Of a DNA stretch of 64,000 nucleotides, positions 54,402 through 63,636 are shown one piece after another. The translations under genes and the position numbers were made by a program. How positions within the stretch are numbered: the stretch's first letter is position 1; every line of letters begins with the position of its first letter. Source of the DNA: Anatilimnocola aggregata (GTDB taxonomy: Bacteria; Planctomycetota; Planctomycetia; Pirellulales; Pirellulaceae); NCBI RefSeq assembly GCF_007747655.1, contig NZ_CP036274.1, positions 7,812,001 through 7,876,000 of the forward strand. Direction: 5' to 3'. The notes under the pieces were generated by a model, which was not told the origin of the DNA, ran no database searches, and worked only from the letters and a program-made list of their open reading frames with translations.

Positions 54402-54431
54402 TTGGCCTCACTGGCGGCTGCCGCTTATACT
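54402..54431 (+). promoter_or_regulatory. Candidate sigma-70-type promoter for the HEAT-like gene
   Basis: TTGGCC (54402-54407), 18-base spacer, TATACT (54426-54431), 63 bases before the start codon at 54494. Confidence 0.35.
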
Positions 54432-54493
54432 AAACAGAGTCGGCAGGTGGCAAACGTCAGGGGCTCTAGCGTTTGCGCCAGCGGGAGCTAGTC

Positions 54494-55717
54494 ATGAGTG
54501 CGGCTCGTTCATTCATTCTCGTCAGCAGCTTGGCCTGCGGTCTCGCTCTCACTGGGACGAATCCCGCGCGGGGCGAGGTCTTTCTGCTCCGTTCCGGCGG
54601 TCGCGTGGAAGGGCAATGGCTGAACCCGCAACGAACCCAAGCTGACGATTACGTGCTGCGGACCTTCGCTGGCGTGCAACTCGCCCTGGCAGGACCGCAG
54701 GTACAACGCGTGCTGGCCACTTCGGACGTGCAAAAGCAGTACGAAGACCTGCTGCACAAATCGCCCGCCAGCGTGGCTGGGCATCTGCAAATGGCCCTGT
54801 GGTGCCGCGATGCTCAGTTGCTGTCGCAGCGGAAGTTTCATCTCGAAGAAATCATTAAACTCGAGCCCGATCACGAAGAAGCGCGGCTCGCACTCGGTTA
54901 CGGTCGCTTTCCGAATGGGGGCTGGCTAAAGCCCGACGAATACATGCTGCGGCAAGGTTATGTGAAATCGGCCGGGCAATGGAAGTTGCCGCAAGAGATT
55001 GAGATCGAAGCGCGGGCTCGCGAATTTGAAGTGGCCGATAAGCAATGGCGCAAGCAGCTCAAAATTTGGCTCGGCAATCTCGATAGCAAGAAGTACGGCG
55101 GCGATGCCGTGCAGGGAATTCAAAACATTCGCGACCCAGCTGCCGCGAGCGCCGTGGCCGATGCCTTGGCCGACGAGACGCTGCCCAAACCGGTACGGAT
55201 GATGTTTCTGGACGTCATCGGCAAGTTGCCGCCGGGTTCGGCCCTCGACACGTTGATTCGCCTGTCGATTCACGATGTGGACGAAAACGTGCGAGAACGC
55301 TGCCTGGCCGAGATCAAACGCCAAGCGCCCCACCGAGCCATTCCGGTTTACATCAAAGAACTGAAGAGCAAGGAAAATCACATCGTCCGTCGCGCGGCCG
55401 TCGGCTTGCACGTGATGGGCGGTCTGAGTGCCACGCAAGCGCTGATCGACGCGCTCGTTACCACGCATAAACTGGTGGTGAAGGGAAACCCTGGTCAGAT
55501 GAGCGCCACGCTAGGAAGCGACTCCGGCGGCATGGGTGGCCTGAGCATGGGGCAGAAGACACAGGTCTATAAGCGCGACGTGCAGAACGAAGAAGTTCTC
55601 GCCGCCCTGGCATCGATTCATCCCGGCGTCAACTTCGCCTACGACAAAGACTCGTGGCGGCGCTGGTTTCTCTCCAACAAGTCGACCGTCGCCGCCGACC
55701 TGCGCCGCGGTGAGTAG
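54494..55717 (+). CDS. Exported HEAT-repeat-like protein
   Basis: 407 residues from ATG 54494 (MSAARSFILVSSLACGLALT), with a signal peptide. After a beta-rich N-terminal part (VFLLRSGGRVEGQWLNP, the usual opening of several planctomycete envelope proteins) it contains TPR-like helices around ASVAGHLQMALWCRDA and then HEAT-type repeats (AASAVADALADETLPKPVRM, VDENVRERCLAEIKRQAP, NHIVRRAAVGLHVMGGL). It probably scaffolds other envelope proteins. It is convergent with rpsR across a bidirectional terminator. Confidence 0.78.
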   Translation: MSAARSFILVSSLACGLALTGTNPARGEVFLLRSGGRVEGQWLNPQRTQADDYVLRTFAGVQLALAGPQVQRVLATSDVQKQYEDLLHKSPASVAGHLQMALWCRDAQLLSQRKFHLEEIIKLEPDHEEARLALGYGRFPNGGWLKPDEYMLRQGYVKSAGQWKLPQEIEIEARAREFEVADKQWRKQLKIWLGNLDSKKYGGDAVQGIQNIRDPAAASAVADALADETLPKPVRMMFLDVIGKLPPGSALDTLIRLSIHDVDENVRERCLAEIKRQAPHRAIPVYIKELKSKENHIVRRAAVGLHVMGGLSATQALIDALVTTHKLVVKGNPGQMSATLGSDSGGMGGLSMGQKTQVYKRDVQNEEVLAALASIHPGVNFAYDKDSWRRWFLSNKSTVAADLRRGE

Positions 55718-55775
55718 CAATCGCCTGCGTTGCTGGGTTCAGTAAGCTGTGTTCAGTAAGTAGAGCGCGTGCATC

Positions 55776-55819
55776 AAAAAAAGCCCGCAACGGTTGGCCG
55801 TCGCGGGCTTGGATTTTTT
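55776..55819. terminator. Bidirectional intrinsic terminator
   Basis: Stem AAGCCCGCAACGG...CCGTCGCGGGCTT (55781-55810), followed by TTTTTT on the plus strand and preceded by AAAAAAA, which acts as the T-tract on the minus strand. It serves the HEAT-like gene (+) and rpsR (-). Confidence 0.9.
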
Positions 55820-55868
55820 CAGATTGCGGGCGCTAATTGCGGTTACTAGTCGAGCCTGCTGATTGCGA

Positions 55869-56204
55869 TTATTCGCCAACGTAAGGGAGCAGGGCCATGA
55901 AGCGGGCTCGCTTGATCGCGACTGCAACGGCGTGTTGGCTGAGAGCGGTGCAGCCTGTTTTGCGACGGCTGACGATCTTGCCATGACGGTTGATCATCTT
56001 CTTGAGGAGCTCGATGTCCTTATAGTCGACGAAAATCGGACGGGGGCGTTCGCCATTGACGAAGATGGGATCGCGTTTCTTAATCTTGATGCGGGCCTTG
56101 GGGCGCTTCTTATTGCGCATGGCACCCTTGCCACCAGGACCGCCAAAGCGTCCGCCGCCACCGCCACCATCTCGTCCGCCGCCACCACCGCTGTACATCG
56201 ACAT
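55869..56204 (-). CDS. rpsR: Ribosomal protein bS18
   Basis: 111 residues. The conserved core is clear: [19 protein letters not shown], then [20 protein letters not shown] and [13 protein letters not shown]. It binds bS6 and 16S rRNA in the small subunit platform. The first 28 residues are an unusual Gly/Arg-rich tail ([20 protein letters not shown]) not present in E. coli. It stands alone; rpsF and rplI are not adjacent. Confidence 0.95.
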   Translation of the reverse strand: MSMYSGGGGGRDGGGGGGRFGGPGGKGAMRNKKRPKARIKIKKRDPIFVNGERPRPIFVDYKDIELLKKMINRHGKIVSRRKTGCTALSQHAVAVAIKRARFMALLPYVGE

Positions 56205-56403
56205 AACTTGTGCGCTCTTAAAGTTCCATGGTCATACGCCGGCGAGACTTAGCTAGCCGGAGAACTTGAAAATTGGGAATCTGTGATTTTACGGTCTTTA
56301 GCCGCTAACGCAAGGCACATTCCAGCCGTTTCTTGGCATCGGCTGAGCATCATCGGCAAATTTCGCCCGTCAGCGTAAGTGCTTTCGGAAAAAGTACTTT
56401 GCG

Positions 56404-58101
56404 TCACTCCGCATTCAGCGGATAGACGGTTTTTCCCTCGATCACCGTGCGGACGACTTTAATGTCTTTGATCGTTTGCGGATCGACGGTCAGCGGGTCC
56501 GCGGCCAGCAGGACGAAGTCGGCGAGTTTGCCGGGCGTGATTGAACCCTTCTGTTTTTCTTCAAACGACGCGTAGGCCCCGTGCAACGTGCAAATGCGCA
56601 GGGCCTCGGCAGCGGCGACCTTTTGATTCTCGCCCCAAGTGCGCCCTTTGTAGTCGCGCCGGGTCACCATGCTTTGCATGGCCATCAGTGGTTCGAAGGG
56701 GCCCGGCACATAGTCGGAAGCACCTGCCACCTTGATGCCGTGATCGAGAAACGACCGATGGGCGAACATCGAACGCGTCCGTTCTTCGCCGTACTGAGCC
56801 CACTTGTCGCCGTGATAGTAGACGTAGGTATAGAACGGAGTCGGAATCGCCCCGAGCTTGGCCATTCGTTCCAGCAGCAGTTCGTTCACGAGCGTGCAGT
56901 GCTCGATGCGGAACCGCGGGTCTCGCTGCGGCCGCAGACGGTTGGCCAACTCAAAGGCGTTGAGCACCATATCGATGGCGACATCGCCGTTGGCATGCAC
57001 CCCGACTTGAAAGCCCGCTTCGTGCGCCGCGAGCACCTGTTCGTTCAACTTGTCCTGTGTCGTCACCAGCAGGCCAAAATCGTTGGGCCGCCCGATGTAA
57101 GGCTTCGACATCCGCATTGTCCGCTCGGAAGCCGAGCCATCGGCATACAACTTGAGCCCGCCAATGCGCAGGTGGTTGTCGCCGAAGCCCGTGCGTAAAC
57201 CAGCTGCCAGCCACGAATCGAATAAACTTGCGTGGGCCATGACGTAGACGCGAAAGAGCAACTCGCCGGCTTCGCGGGCATCTTGATAGGCGAGAAAGTT
57301 CGATTTATCGGCGTCGGCATCGTGAACCGAAGTGAGCCCCGCAGCAGTCATCAACTGCGAGATCACTTTGACACCATCGCGCGCCTGAGCGCGCGACGGA
57401 ATCGGCAGCCGTTTGATTCGGTCGACTGCTTTTTCGGCCACATAGCCGCTTAATTCGCCGGCGCTGGTGCGGCCGAACTTGCCGTCAGCTGGGTCGGGCG
57501 TATCTTTCGTGATCCCTGCGCGCTCAAATGCCACGCTGTTGTAGATGGCCGTATGTCCGCCCCGATGCGTGACGCGCACCGGATGCTTGGGTGCCGCTTC
57601 ATCAAGATCGGTGCGGAGTAGTGGTCGTCCATCGGTCAGCTTCGTATCGTCGTACTTGAAGCCAATGACCCATTCTCCCGCGGGAGTCTTCGCGACCTGG
57701 TGACGAATCGCCTCCTTGATTTCCGCGATGCTGCGGTGATCGCAATTTACATACATCAGGTGCTCGGCACCCGCAGCTGCGGGATGCGTATGCGCATCGA
57801 TGAAGCCGGGAACGATGGTCATTCCTTCCGCATCGATCACCCGCGTGCGACGCGTGACGATCGCGCGAATTTCGGCCGTACTGCCGACGACGGCAAAGCG
57901 TCCATCGACCACCCCCAGCGCCGCTGCTTTTGGCTGGCGATCGTCGACGGTGTGGATGTTAGCATTGACGATGGCTAGGTCGAGCCCCGCAGAACCATCT
58001 GCCACTTCTTGGGCAAAGCTTCGGCCCGGCACTCCGCCCGTCAGTCCGAGCGCGGCCAGTGAAGCCCAGTGGACGAAACTTCGGCGCGAATGCCTGTGCA
58101 T
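56404..58101 (-). CDS. Tat-exported amidohydrolase (YtcJ-like)
   Basis: 565 residues from ATG 58101 (MHRHSRRSFVHWASLAALGL), with GGAAGG nine bases upstream and a twin-Arg signal (RR at 6-7). GFIDAHTHPAA has the HxH metal motif, HANGDVAIDMVL and RIEHC supply further histidines, and GASDYVPGPFEP the final Asp. The fold matches the YtcJ-type amidohydrolase 3 branch, which hydrolyses amide bonds in unknown substrates. It is the last gene on this strand before the fab cluster; no functional link is evident. Confidence 0.9.
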   Translation of the reverse strand: MHRHSRRSFVHWASLAALGLTGGVPGRSFAQEVADGSAGLDLAIVNANIHTVDDRQPKAAALGVVDGRFAVVGSTAEIRAIVTRRTRVIDAEGMTIVPGFIDAHTHPAAAGAEHLMYVNCDHRSIAEIKEAIRHQVAKTPAGEWVIGFKYDDTKLTDGRPLLRTDLDEAAPKHPVRVTHRGGHTAIYNSVAFERAGITKDTPDPADGKFGRTSAGELSGYVAEKAVDRIKRLPIPSRAQARDGVKVISQLMTAAGLTSVHDADADKSNFLAYQDAREAGELLFRVYVMAHASLFDSWLAAGLRTGFGDNHLRIGGLKLYADGSASERTMRMSKPYIGRPNDFGLLVTTQDKLNEQVLAAHEAGFQVGVHANGDVAIDMVLNAFELANRLRPQRDPRFRIEHCTLVNELLLERMAKLGAIPTPFYTYVYYHGDKWAQYGEERTRSMFAHRSFLDHGIKVAGASDYVPGPFEPLMAMQSMVTRRDYKGRTWGENQKVAAAEALRICTLHGAYASFEEKQKGSITPGKLADFVLLAADPLTVDPQTIKDIKVVRTVIEGKTVYPLNAE

Positions 58102-58230
58102 GGCCAATGACCTTCCGCGTGAATTCCACAGCCAAGCGTAATGAGCCCGGCACGATTGGCGGATTCTAACGGGTCGCCACGCAGAATGCGCGGCGATTCA
58201 AAGACACAAAAGTTGTTTCACACCAGGCAA

Positions 58231-59001
58231 CTACCCTGTCATGCCGCCGTCGACGGTCAGCACCGCGCCGGTGACGTAACCCGCTGCGGGGCTGGCGAGA
58301 AACAGGACGCAGGCAGCGACATCTTCGGCTTTGCCGACGCGGCCAGCGGGGATGCGCTTCTTGGCTTCTTCGATGACGACATCGCCGAGGATCTTCGTCA
58401 TTTCGCTTTCGATGAAGCCGGGGCAGACCGCGTTGATGGTAACTTTGCGCTTGGCCAACTCGCGGCTCATGCTGCGGGTGAAGCCGATCAAACCAGCCTT
58501 CGAGGCCGAGTAATTGGTTTGCCCAGCGTTGCCCATCAGGCCACTGACGCTCGACATGTTGATGATCCGGCCATAGCGCTGGCGCATCATCAGGCGGCTG
58601 GCGGCACGGGCAAAAAGGAACGGCCCGCGGAGATTGGTGGCGATTACTTCGTCCCATTGTTCGTCGCTCATGACGGGGAGGAGCGTATCGCGCGTGACGC
58701 CGGCATTGTTGACGAGAATATCGATGCGGCCCCACTTTTCGTTGATGTCGTTCATCAACTTATCGACGGCAGAAGACTCGCGCACATCGCAGGGGAAGGC
58801 TTCACCTTGACCGCCAGCCGCGGTGATGTCGGCCACGGTGGCAGCCAATTTTTCGGCATTGCGGGCGATGCAAGCGACCTTCGCGCCACTCTTGGCCAAG
58901 GCGACGGCAATCGCCTTGCCCAGCCCTTGCGAGGCGCCGGTGACGACCGCAATCTGTCCGCTGAGATCGACCTTCAAGCTGTCATAGGGATTGTCGGCCA
59001 T
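58231..59001 (-). CDS. fabG: 3-oxoacyl-ACP reductase
   Basis: 256 residues. TGASQGLG binds NADPH, NNAG is present, and the Ser-Tyr-Lys site is SSVSGLMGNAGQTNYSASK. The C-terminus ends VTGAVLTVDGGMTG. It reduces 3-oxoacyl-ACP in fatty acid elongation. AAGGATAG precedes the ATG. It follows fabD on the same strand after a repeat-bearing gap; acpP, often next, is not found in the following 90 bases. Confidence 0.95.
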   Translation of the reverse strand: MADNPYDSLKVDLSGQIAVVTGASQGLGKAIAVALAKSGAKVACIARNAEKLAATVADITAAGGQGEAFPCDVRESSAVDKLMNDINEKWGRIDILVNNAGVTRDTLLPVMSDEQWDEVIATNLRGPFLFARAASRLMMRQRYGRIINMSSVSGLMGNAGQTNYSASKAGLIGFTRSMSRELAKRKVTINAVCPGFIESEMTKILGDVVIEEAKKRIPAGRVGKAEDVAACVLFLASPAAGYVTGAVLTVDGGMTG

Positions 59002-59029
59002 CGAATTCTATCCTTATCAATGTCCGCAA

Positions 59030-59052
59030 GTAGCCCGACGCGTCAGCGAGGG
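59030..59052. repeat. Dispersed 23-bp repeat, copy 2
   Basis: Identical to 18408-18430; located between fabD and fabG. Confidence 0.85.
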
Positions 59053-59077
59053 TGAGCAGCGAACTCCAGGAAAAGTT

Positions 59078-59989
59078 TTACGCTTCAATGCCTTCGGCGG
59101 CGACCTTGCGATCGATCCGCTTGAGCAGGCCGCGGAGCACGCGTCCGGGACCAATTTCCCAGAAGGGGGCAAAGCCTTGACCGAGCAGCGACCGCATCGA
59201 ATCTTCCCAGCGAACCGGTGATACGACTTGCTGAACCAGCAAGTGGCGAATCTCGTGCGGATCGTCGTGGGCCAGAGCATCGACATTCGAAATCACGGGA
59301 ATGCGTGGGCGAGTGAGCGGCACATGTTGCAGGGCGGCAGCCAGGCGTTGCACCGCGGGTTGCATGATCGACGTATGAAAGGCACCTGCGACGGAGAGAC
59401 GAATGGTCTTCATCGCCCCAGCTTTTTCGGCCAGTTCGGGTACGCGATCACAGGCCGACTTGTGGCCGCTGATGACGATATTGCCTGGGCAAAGCAGGTT
59501 GGCGATCTGCAGCACTTCGCCCGGTTGGCGAGCTTCGTCGCACAGAGCTTGGACTTGTTCGATGGTCAGACCGAGCACGCTGACCATGCCACTGGGGACG
59601 GCATCGGCGGCATCTTGCATGGCTTGGCCACGCTGCTGCACAACTTTCAGGCCGTCTTCGAAGGACATGACGCCGGCAAAGACGAGCGCCGTGTATTCAC
59701 CCAAGCTCAGGCCCGCGGCAGCTTGGGCTTCGTTGGCGACTTCCGGCTTGGTGGCTTTGAGTTGTTCGAGGGCGGCCAAACTGCAAACATACAGGGCCGG
59801 CTGGCTATGCACGGTGGAATCGAGCTTTTCGCTCGGGCCTTCGAAGCACAATTGGGCCAAATCGTAGCCCAAGACGCTGTTAGCGCGATCGAACAGCGAC
59901 CGCGCAGCGGGGAGTGTTTCGGCTAACTGTCGGCCCATGCCGACTGCCTGTGCACCTTGCCCGGGAAAGAGTATTGCAATCTTGCTCAA
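59078..59989 (-). CDS. fabD: Malonyl-CoA:ACP transacylase
   Basis: 303 residues, TTG start at 59989, 15 bases after the rpmF stop. FPGQGAQAVGMGRQL opens it, the active Ser is in AGLSLGEYTAL (the usual GHSLGE has Leu for His), and GAFHTSIMQPA carries the second catalytic residue. It moves malonyl groups to the acyl carrier protein. A weak start and short spacing suggest coupling to rpmF. Confidence 0.95.
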   Translation of the reverse strand: MSKIAILFPGQGAQAVGMGRQLAETLPAARSLFDRANSVLGYDLAQLCFEGPSEKLDSTVHSQPALYVCSLAALEQLKATKPEVANEAQAAAGLSLGEYTALVFAGVMSFEDGLKVVQQRGQAMQDAADAVPSGMVSVLGLTIEQVQALCDEARQPGEVLQIANLLCPGNIVISGHKSACDRVPELAEKAGAMKTIRLSVAGAFHTSIMQPAVQRLAAALQHVPLTRPRIPVISNVDALAHDDPHEIRHLLVQQVVSPVRWEDSMRSLLGQGFAPFWEIGPGRVLRGLLKRIDRKVAAEGIEA

Positions 59990-60004
59990 GACCAGCGATC
60001 CGCT

Positions 60005-60187
60005 TTAGGTCTCTTCCGATTCCACAATCACCCGGCCCATATAGTAGCCGCATTTTTCGCAAACTACGTGTTGCAGCGTGGACGTGCTGCATTTTGGGCA
60101 GAACGACAGTTGCTTGGCCTTTTTGGCGTGGTGAGCGCGGCGTTTGCCGGTCCGCGAATTGGAATGTCGTCGCTTTGGTACAGCCAT
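60005..60187 (-). CDS. rpmF: Ribosomal protein bL32
   Basis: 60 residues; MAVPKRRHSNSRTGKRRAHH and two CxxC pairs (CPKC, CEKC) for zinc are diagnostic. It is part of the large subunit. GAGAAGAAG precedes the ATG. In many bacteria rpmF heads the fatty acid cluster (plsX-fabH-fabD-fabG); here plsX and fabH are missing and fabD follows directly. Confidence 0.96.
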   Translation of the reverse strand: MAVPKRRHSNSRTGKRRAHHAKKAKQLSFCPKCSTSTLQHVVCEKCGYYMGRVIVESEET

Positions 60188-60631
60188 GACTTCTTCTCGA
60201 AACTACCGACGGAACCGCGAAAAAACGGGCAGCCGTCTGCTAACCAGGATTTGCAGAGAAACGACCGAATTTAGGGCTGCGATCAAGACCTGTCAAGGCG
60301 TTTTAATCGACCCAACCGCGACTGGCCAACGGTTCTAGCGACGATTTCGCCTGTCCGAACCGCATTCGCTCCGATTTCGCCTCCCGCTATTTCGTTGCGT
60401 TTTGCCGGGAACCAACTAGGATAAAGGCCGAGCGAAGGTATCTGCCGCGCAGGGGCGGGCGGACCTGGGAGGATCTTGACGCTCGCGATTGGTCAATTTG
60501 AGCCTGTTTTGATCAGCGGACCGCCGCTGCCTTCTCACCGTGCGCAGTAACTAATCGCCAGCCACTCGACCAGACGCGAATCGCCCATCTCGCACGCTCC
60601 AACTTTCGTCTCATCGGAACAAGGCTCACTA
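60188..60631. other. Divergent intergenic region, no gene
   Basis: 444 bases between rpmF (-) and the first DUF1598 gene (+). No ORF is supported. It must hold promoters for both directions, but I could not pick clear -35/-10 pairs. AAGG lies shortly before the DUF1598 start. Confidence 0.6.
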
Positions 60632-62074
60632 ATGCGCACTCTTTCTCGTCCTTTCTTGGTCGCTTGCGGCCTCACGTTGTTGCTAGCTGGTGCAGCGGTC
60701 GCCCAGAATAACAACGGTGGTGGTAACAATGGCGGCGGCAATAATGGCGGCGGTAATAACGGCGGAGGTGGTGGGGGCGGCGGCTTCGGTGCTGCTGGTG
60801 TCTTGATCGACCCCAACGGCACGCTGAAGATGCGCCGCTTTGACGAACCGAATGGCCAACTGACGATGCGCCGCATCGCGGAAGCCCGCGCTCGCCTGCC
60901 TGGCAATCTCGCCCAGCAAGCTCCGCTGCGCAAGGTTTCGCTTAATCGCCTGGAAGCAGCCATTGCTCAGCGCGCGGCCAATGGACAGGGTCCGACCGAC
61001 GAAATGAAGTATCTGGCCGGCCTGACCCGCGCTCAGTACGTCTTCTTTTATCCCGAGACTCGCGACATCGTGATCGCTGGTCCTGCCGAAGGCTACGTCG
61101 CCGATCCCTCGGGTCGGATGATTGGCATGAACTCCGGTCGGGCGATTGTCGAACTTCAAGATTTGGTCGTCGCCCTGCGAGCCTATCCGCCACAAGGCAA
61201 ACCGACCCAAATCATTGCTTGCTCGATCGATGCCACGCAGGAAGGCCTCGCAAATCTGCAAAAGTTCTTCGCCAGCTTTCATGGCCGTCTCCCCTCCGGT
61301 GGCGAAGCTCGCATTGCCGAAGGCGCTCGCAATGCACTCGGCCTGCAAGTGGTCACCATTCGCGGCCTGTCCCCCAAGACTCACTTCGCGCAAGTGCTGG
61401 TCGAAGCTGACTACCGCATGAAATTGATTGGCATCGGACTGGAACAGCCGCCAGTTCGCATTCCCAGCTATGCTTCGCTGGCCACGGCAGCCACGGTTCG
61501 CGGCAATGCGATGCAACGATGGTTCTTCACTCCGAATTATGAATGTGTGAAGGTCAGCGAAGACGAACTGGCCATGGAATTGGTCGGCGATGGCGTCAAG
61601 TTGATTGGTGAAGACGAAGTGGTGCAGGCCGATGGCACACGTGTGGCTGCAGCTGGTGGCAAGAACAAAGCCAGCCAACAATTCTGTCAGCAGTTTACGA
61701 CCAACTATGCTCAATTGGCCCAGCGGAGCCCTGTTTATGGTCAGCTGCGGAATTTAATCGATTGCTCGGTCGCAGCTGCCTTTATTCAACAGCAAGATTA
61801 TTATGGCAAGTGCGCCTGGAAGATGGAGCACTTTGGCGACGAGAAGAAGTATCCAGTCGAAACTTGCGAAACGCCCAAGATGGTCGAAACGGCCTGTTCG
61901 GTGCTGAAGAAGGGGAGCCAAACCGCTTTCCCGATTGGTGGCGGCGTGCACATCGAAGCTCGCACGGCGCTTGAACCTCAATATCGGGTAGCCGATGATG
62001 GAGGCAAGCTGCAAGCCGTTCGCAACAAAGTCACCACCGACAAGCTCACGGAAAATCAATGGTGGTGGGATTAG
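60632..62074 (+). CDS. DUF1598 protein, first of tandem pair
   Basis: 480 residues. A signal peptide (LACGLTLLLAGAAVAQ-like region near residues 7-25) is followed by an Asn/Gly-rich linker of about 30 residues and a DUF1598 core starting GAAGVLIDPNGTLKMRRFD. Features include an RIAEARARLP helix, YFFYPETRDIVIAGPAEGYV and a C-terminal part with several Cys and QWWWD at the end. DUF1598 is largely planctomycete-specific and of unknown function. It is exported or envelope-bound by its signal peptide. The tandem paralog begins 113 bases later. Confidence 0.88.
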   Translation: MRTLSRPFLVACGLTLLLAGAAVAQNNNGGGNNGGGNNGGGNNGGGGGGGGFGAAGVLIDPNGTLKMRRFDEPNGQLTMRRIAEARARLPGNLAQQAPLRKVSLNRLEAAIAQRAANGQGPTDEMKYLAGLTRAQYVFFYPETRDIVIAGPAEGYVADPSGRMIGMNSGRAIVELQDLVVALRAYPPQGKPTQIIACSIDATQEGLANLQKFFASFHGRLPSGGEARIAEGARNALGLQVVTIRGLSPKTHFAQVLVEADYRMKLIGIGLEQPPVRIPSYASLATAATVRGNAMQRWFFTPNYECVKVSEDELAMELVGDGVKLIGEDEVVQADGTRVAAAGGKNKASQQFCQQFTTNYAQLAQRSPVYGQLRNLIDCSVAAAFIQQQDYYGKCAWKMEHFGDEKKYPVETCETPKMVETACSVLKKGSQTAFPIGGGVHIEARTALEPQYRVADDGGKLQAVRNKVTTDKLTENQWWWD

Positions 62075-62187
62075 TCTTCCGCCCAGTTCATTTTTGTCCC
62101 TTTCATTTGTACCTCAACCGATTTCTCTTCGTACCTCAATAGGTTTGTATCTTCTCGACGGCAATGATCATTTAAAAGGCACTGATC

Positions 62188-63636
62188 ATGCAAAAGTTCA
62201 CTCGTTCGATTTTGGTCGCGTTTAGTTGCGCCCTATTGTTAGCCGGCACCGCACTGGCTCAAAACAATAATGGTGGCAACAACAACGGCGGCAATAATAA
62301 TGGTGGTAACAACGGCGGCAATAACGGCGGCGGCGGTGGCAACCTGTTCGGTGCCGCCGGTGTGATGGTGGATGCTGGCGGAGTGCTGAAGGTGCGGCGC
62401 TTCGACGAGCCCAATGGGCAACTCACCATGCGCCGCCTGGCTGAGGCCCGCGCCCGCTTGCCCGGCAATCTGGCCCAGCAAGCTCCGCTCCGTAAGGTTT
62501 CGCTCAATCGCCTGGAAGCAGCCATTGCCCAGCGCGCCGCCAATGGACAGGGCCCCACGGATGAGATGAAGTATCTGGCCGGTCTGACGCGTGCTCAGTA
62601 CGTCTTCTTTTATCCCGACACGAACGACATCGTGATCGCGGGCCCCGCGGAAGGCTATGTCGCCGACCCTTCGGGGCGCATGATCGGCATGAATACGGGC
62701 CGGGCAATTGTCGAGCTGCAAGACCTGGTCGTTGCCCTGCGTGCGTTCCCGCCCCAAGGCCGGCCGACGCCGATTATTGCCTGTTCGATTGACGCCACCA
62801 AGGAAGGTCTCGCGAACCTGCAGAAGTTCTTCGCCAGCTTTCATGGCCGCATGCCTGCCGGTGGAGAACTTCGGATTGCCGAGGGTGCTCGCCAAGCGCT
62901 GGGTTTGCAAGAAGTGACCATTCGTGGCCTGTCGCCCAAGACTCACTTCGCCCAAGTCCTTGTCGAAGCCGACTATCGCATGAAGCTGATCGGCATCGGG
63001 CTCGAGCAGCCCCCGGTTCGGATTCCCAGCTATGCTTCACTTGCTAGCGCCGCAACCGTGCGGGGCAATGCCATGCAACGGTGGTTTTTCACGCCCAATT
63101 ATGAATGCGTGAAAGTCAGTGACGACGAACTGGCCATGGAACTGGTCGGCGAAGGGGTGCAACTAATTGGCGAAGATGAACTGGTGCAGGCCGACGGCAC
63201 GCGTGTGGCTGCGGCTGGCGGCAAGAACAAAGCCAGTCAGCAATATTGCCAGCAGTTCACCAACAACTACCCACAATTGGCTCAGCGCAGCCCGGTCTAT
63301 GGCCAGCTGCGCAATCTGATTGACTTGTCGGTCGCAGCTGCCTTCATTCAGCAGCAGGATTACTACGGCAAGTGCGAATGGAAGATGGAGCACTTCGCGG
63401 ACGAGAAGAAATACCCCGTCGAAACCTGCGAAACTCCCAAGAATGTCGAAACAGCTTGTGCCGTAATGAAGAAGGGGAACCAAACCTCGTTCCCCATCGG
63501 CGGCGGTGTGCATATCGAAGCCCGCACGGCCCTTGAGCCGCAGTATCGCATTGCCGACGAAGGGAGCAAACTGCAAACCCTCCGCAGCAAAGTAACCACC
63601 GACAAGCTGGCCGAAAATCAATGGTGGTGGGACTAA
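62188..63636 (+). CDS. DUF1598 protein, second of tandem pair
   Basis: 482 residues, very similar to the preceding gene over the whole core, including QWWWD at the end; differences concentrate in the signal peptide and the Asn/Gly linker (NNNGGNNNGGNNNGGNNGG). The linker copy numbers differ from the paralog, as expected of slippage. AAAAGG lies before the ATG. Recent duplication is likely, and both copies have kept open frames and the same set of Cys residues. Confidence 0.88.
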   Translation: MQKFTRSILVAFSCALLLAGTALAQNNNGGNNNGGNNNGGNNGGNNGGGGGNLFGAAGVMVDAGGVLKVRRFDEPNGQLTMRRLAEARARLPGNLAQQAPLRKVSLNRLEAAIAQRAANGQGPTDEMKYLAGLTRAQYVFFYPDTNDIVIAGPAEGYVADPSGRMIGMNTGRAIVELQDLVVALRAFPPQGRPTPIIACSIDATKEGLANLQKFFASFHGRMPAGGELRIAEGARQALGLQEVTIRGLSPKTHFAQVLVEADYRMKLIGIGLEQPPVRIPSYASLASAATVRGNAMQRWFFTPNYECVKVSDDELAMELVGEGVQLIGEDELVQADGTRVAAAGGKNKASQQYCQQFTNNYPQLAQRSPVYGQLRNLIDLSVAAAFIQQQDYYGKCEWKMEHFADEKKYPVETCETPKNVETACAVMKKGNQTSFPIGGGVHIEARTALEPQYRIADEGSKLQTLRSKVTTDKLAENQWWWD

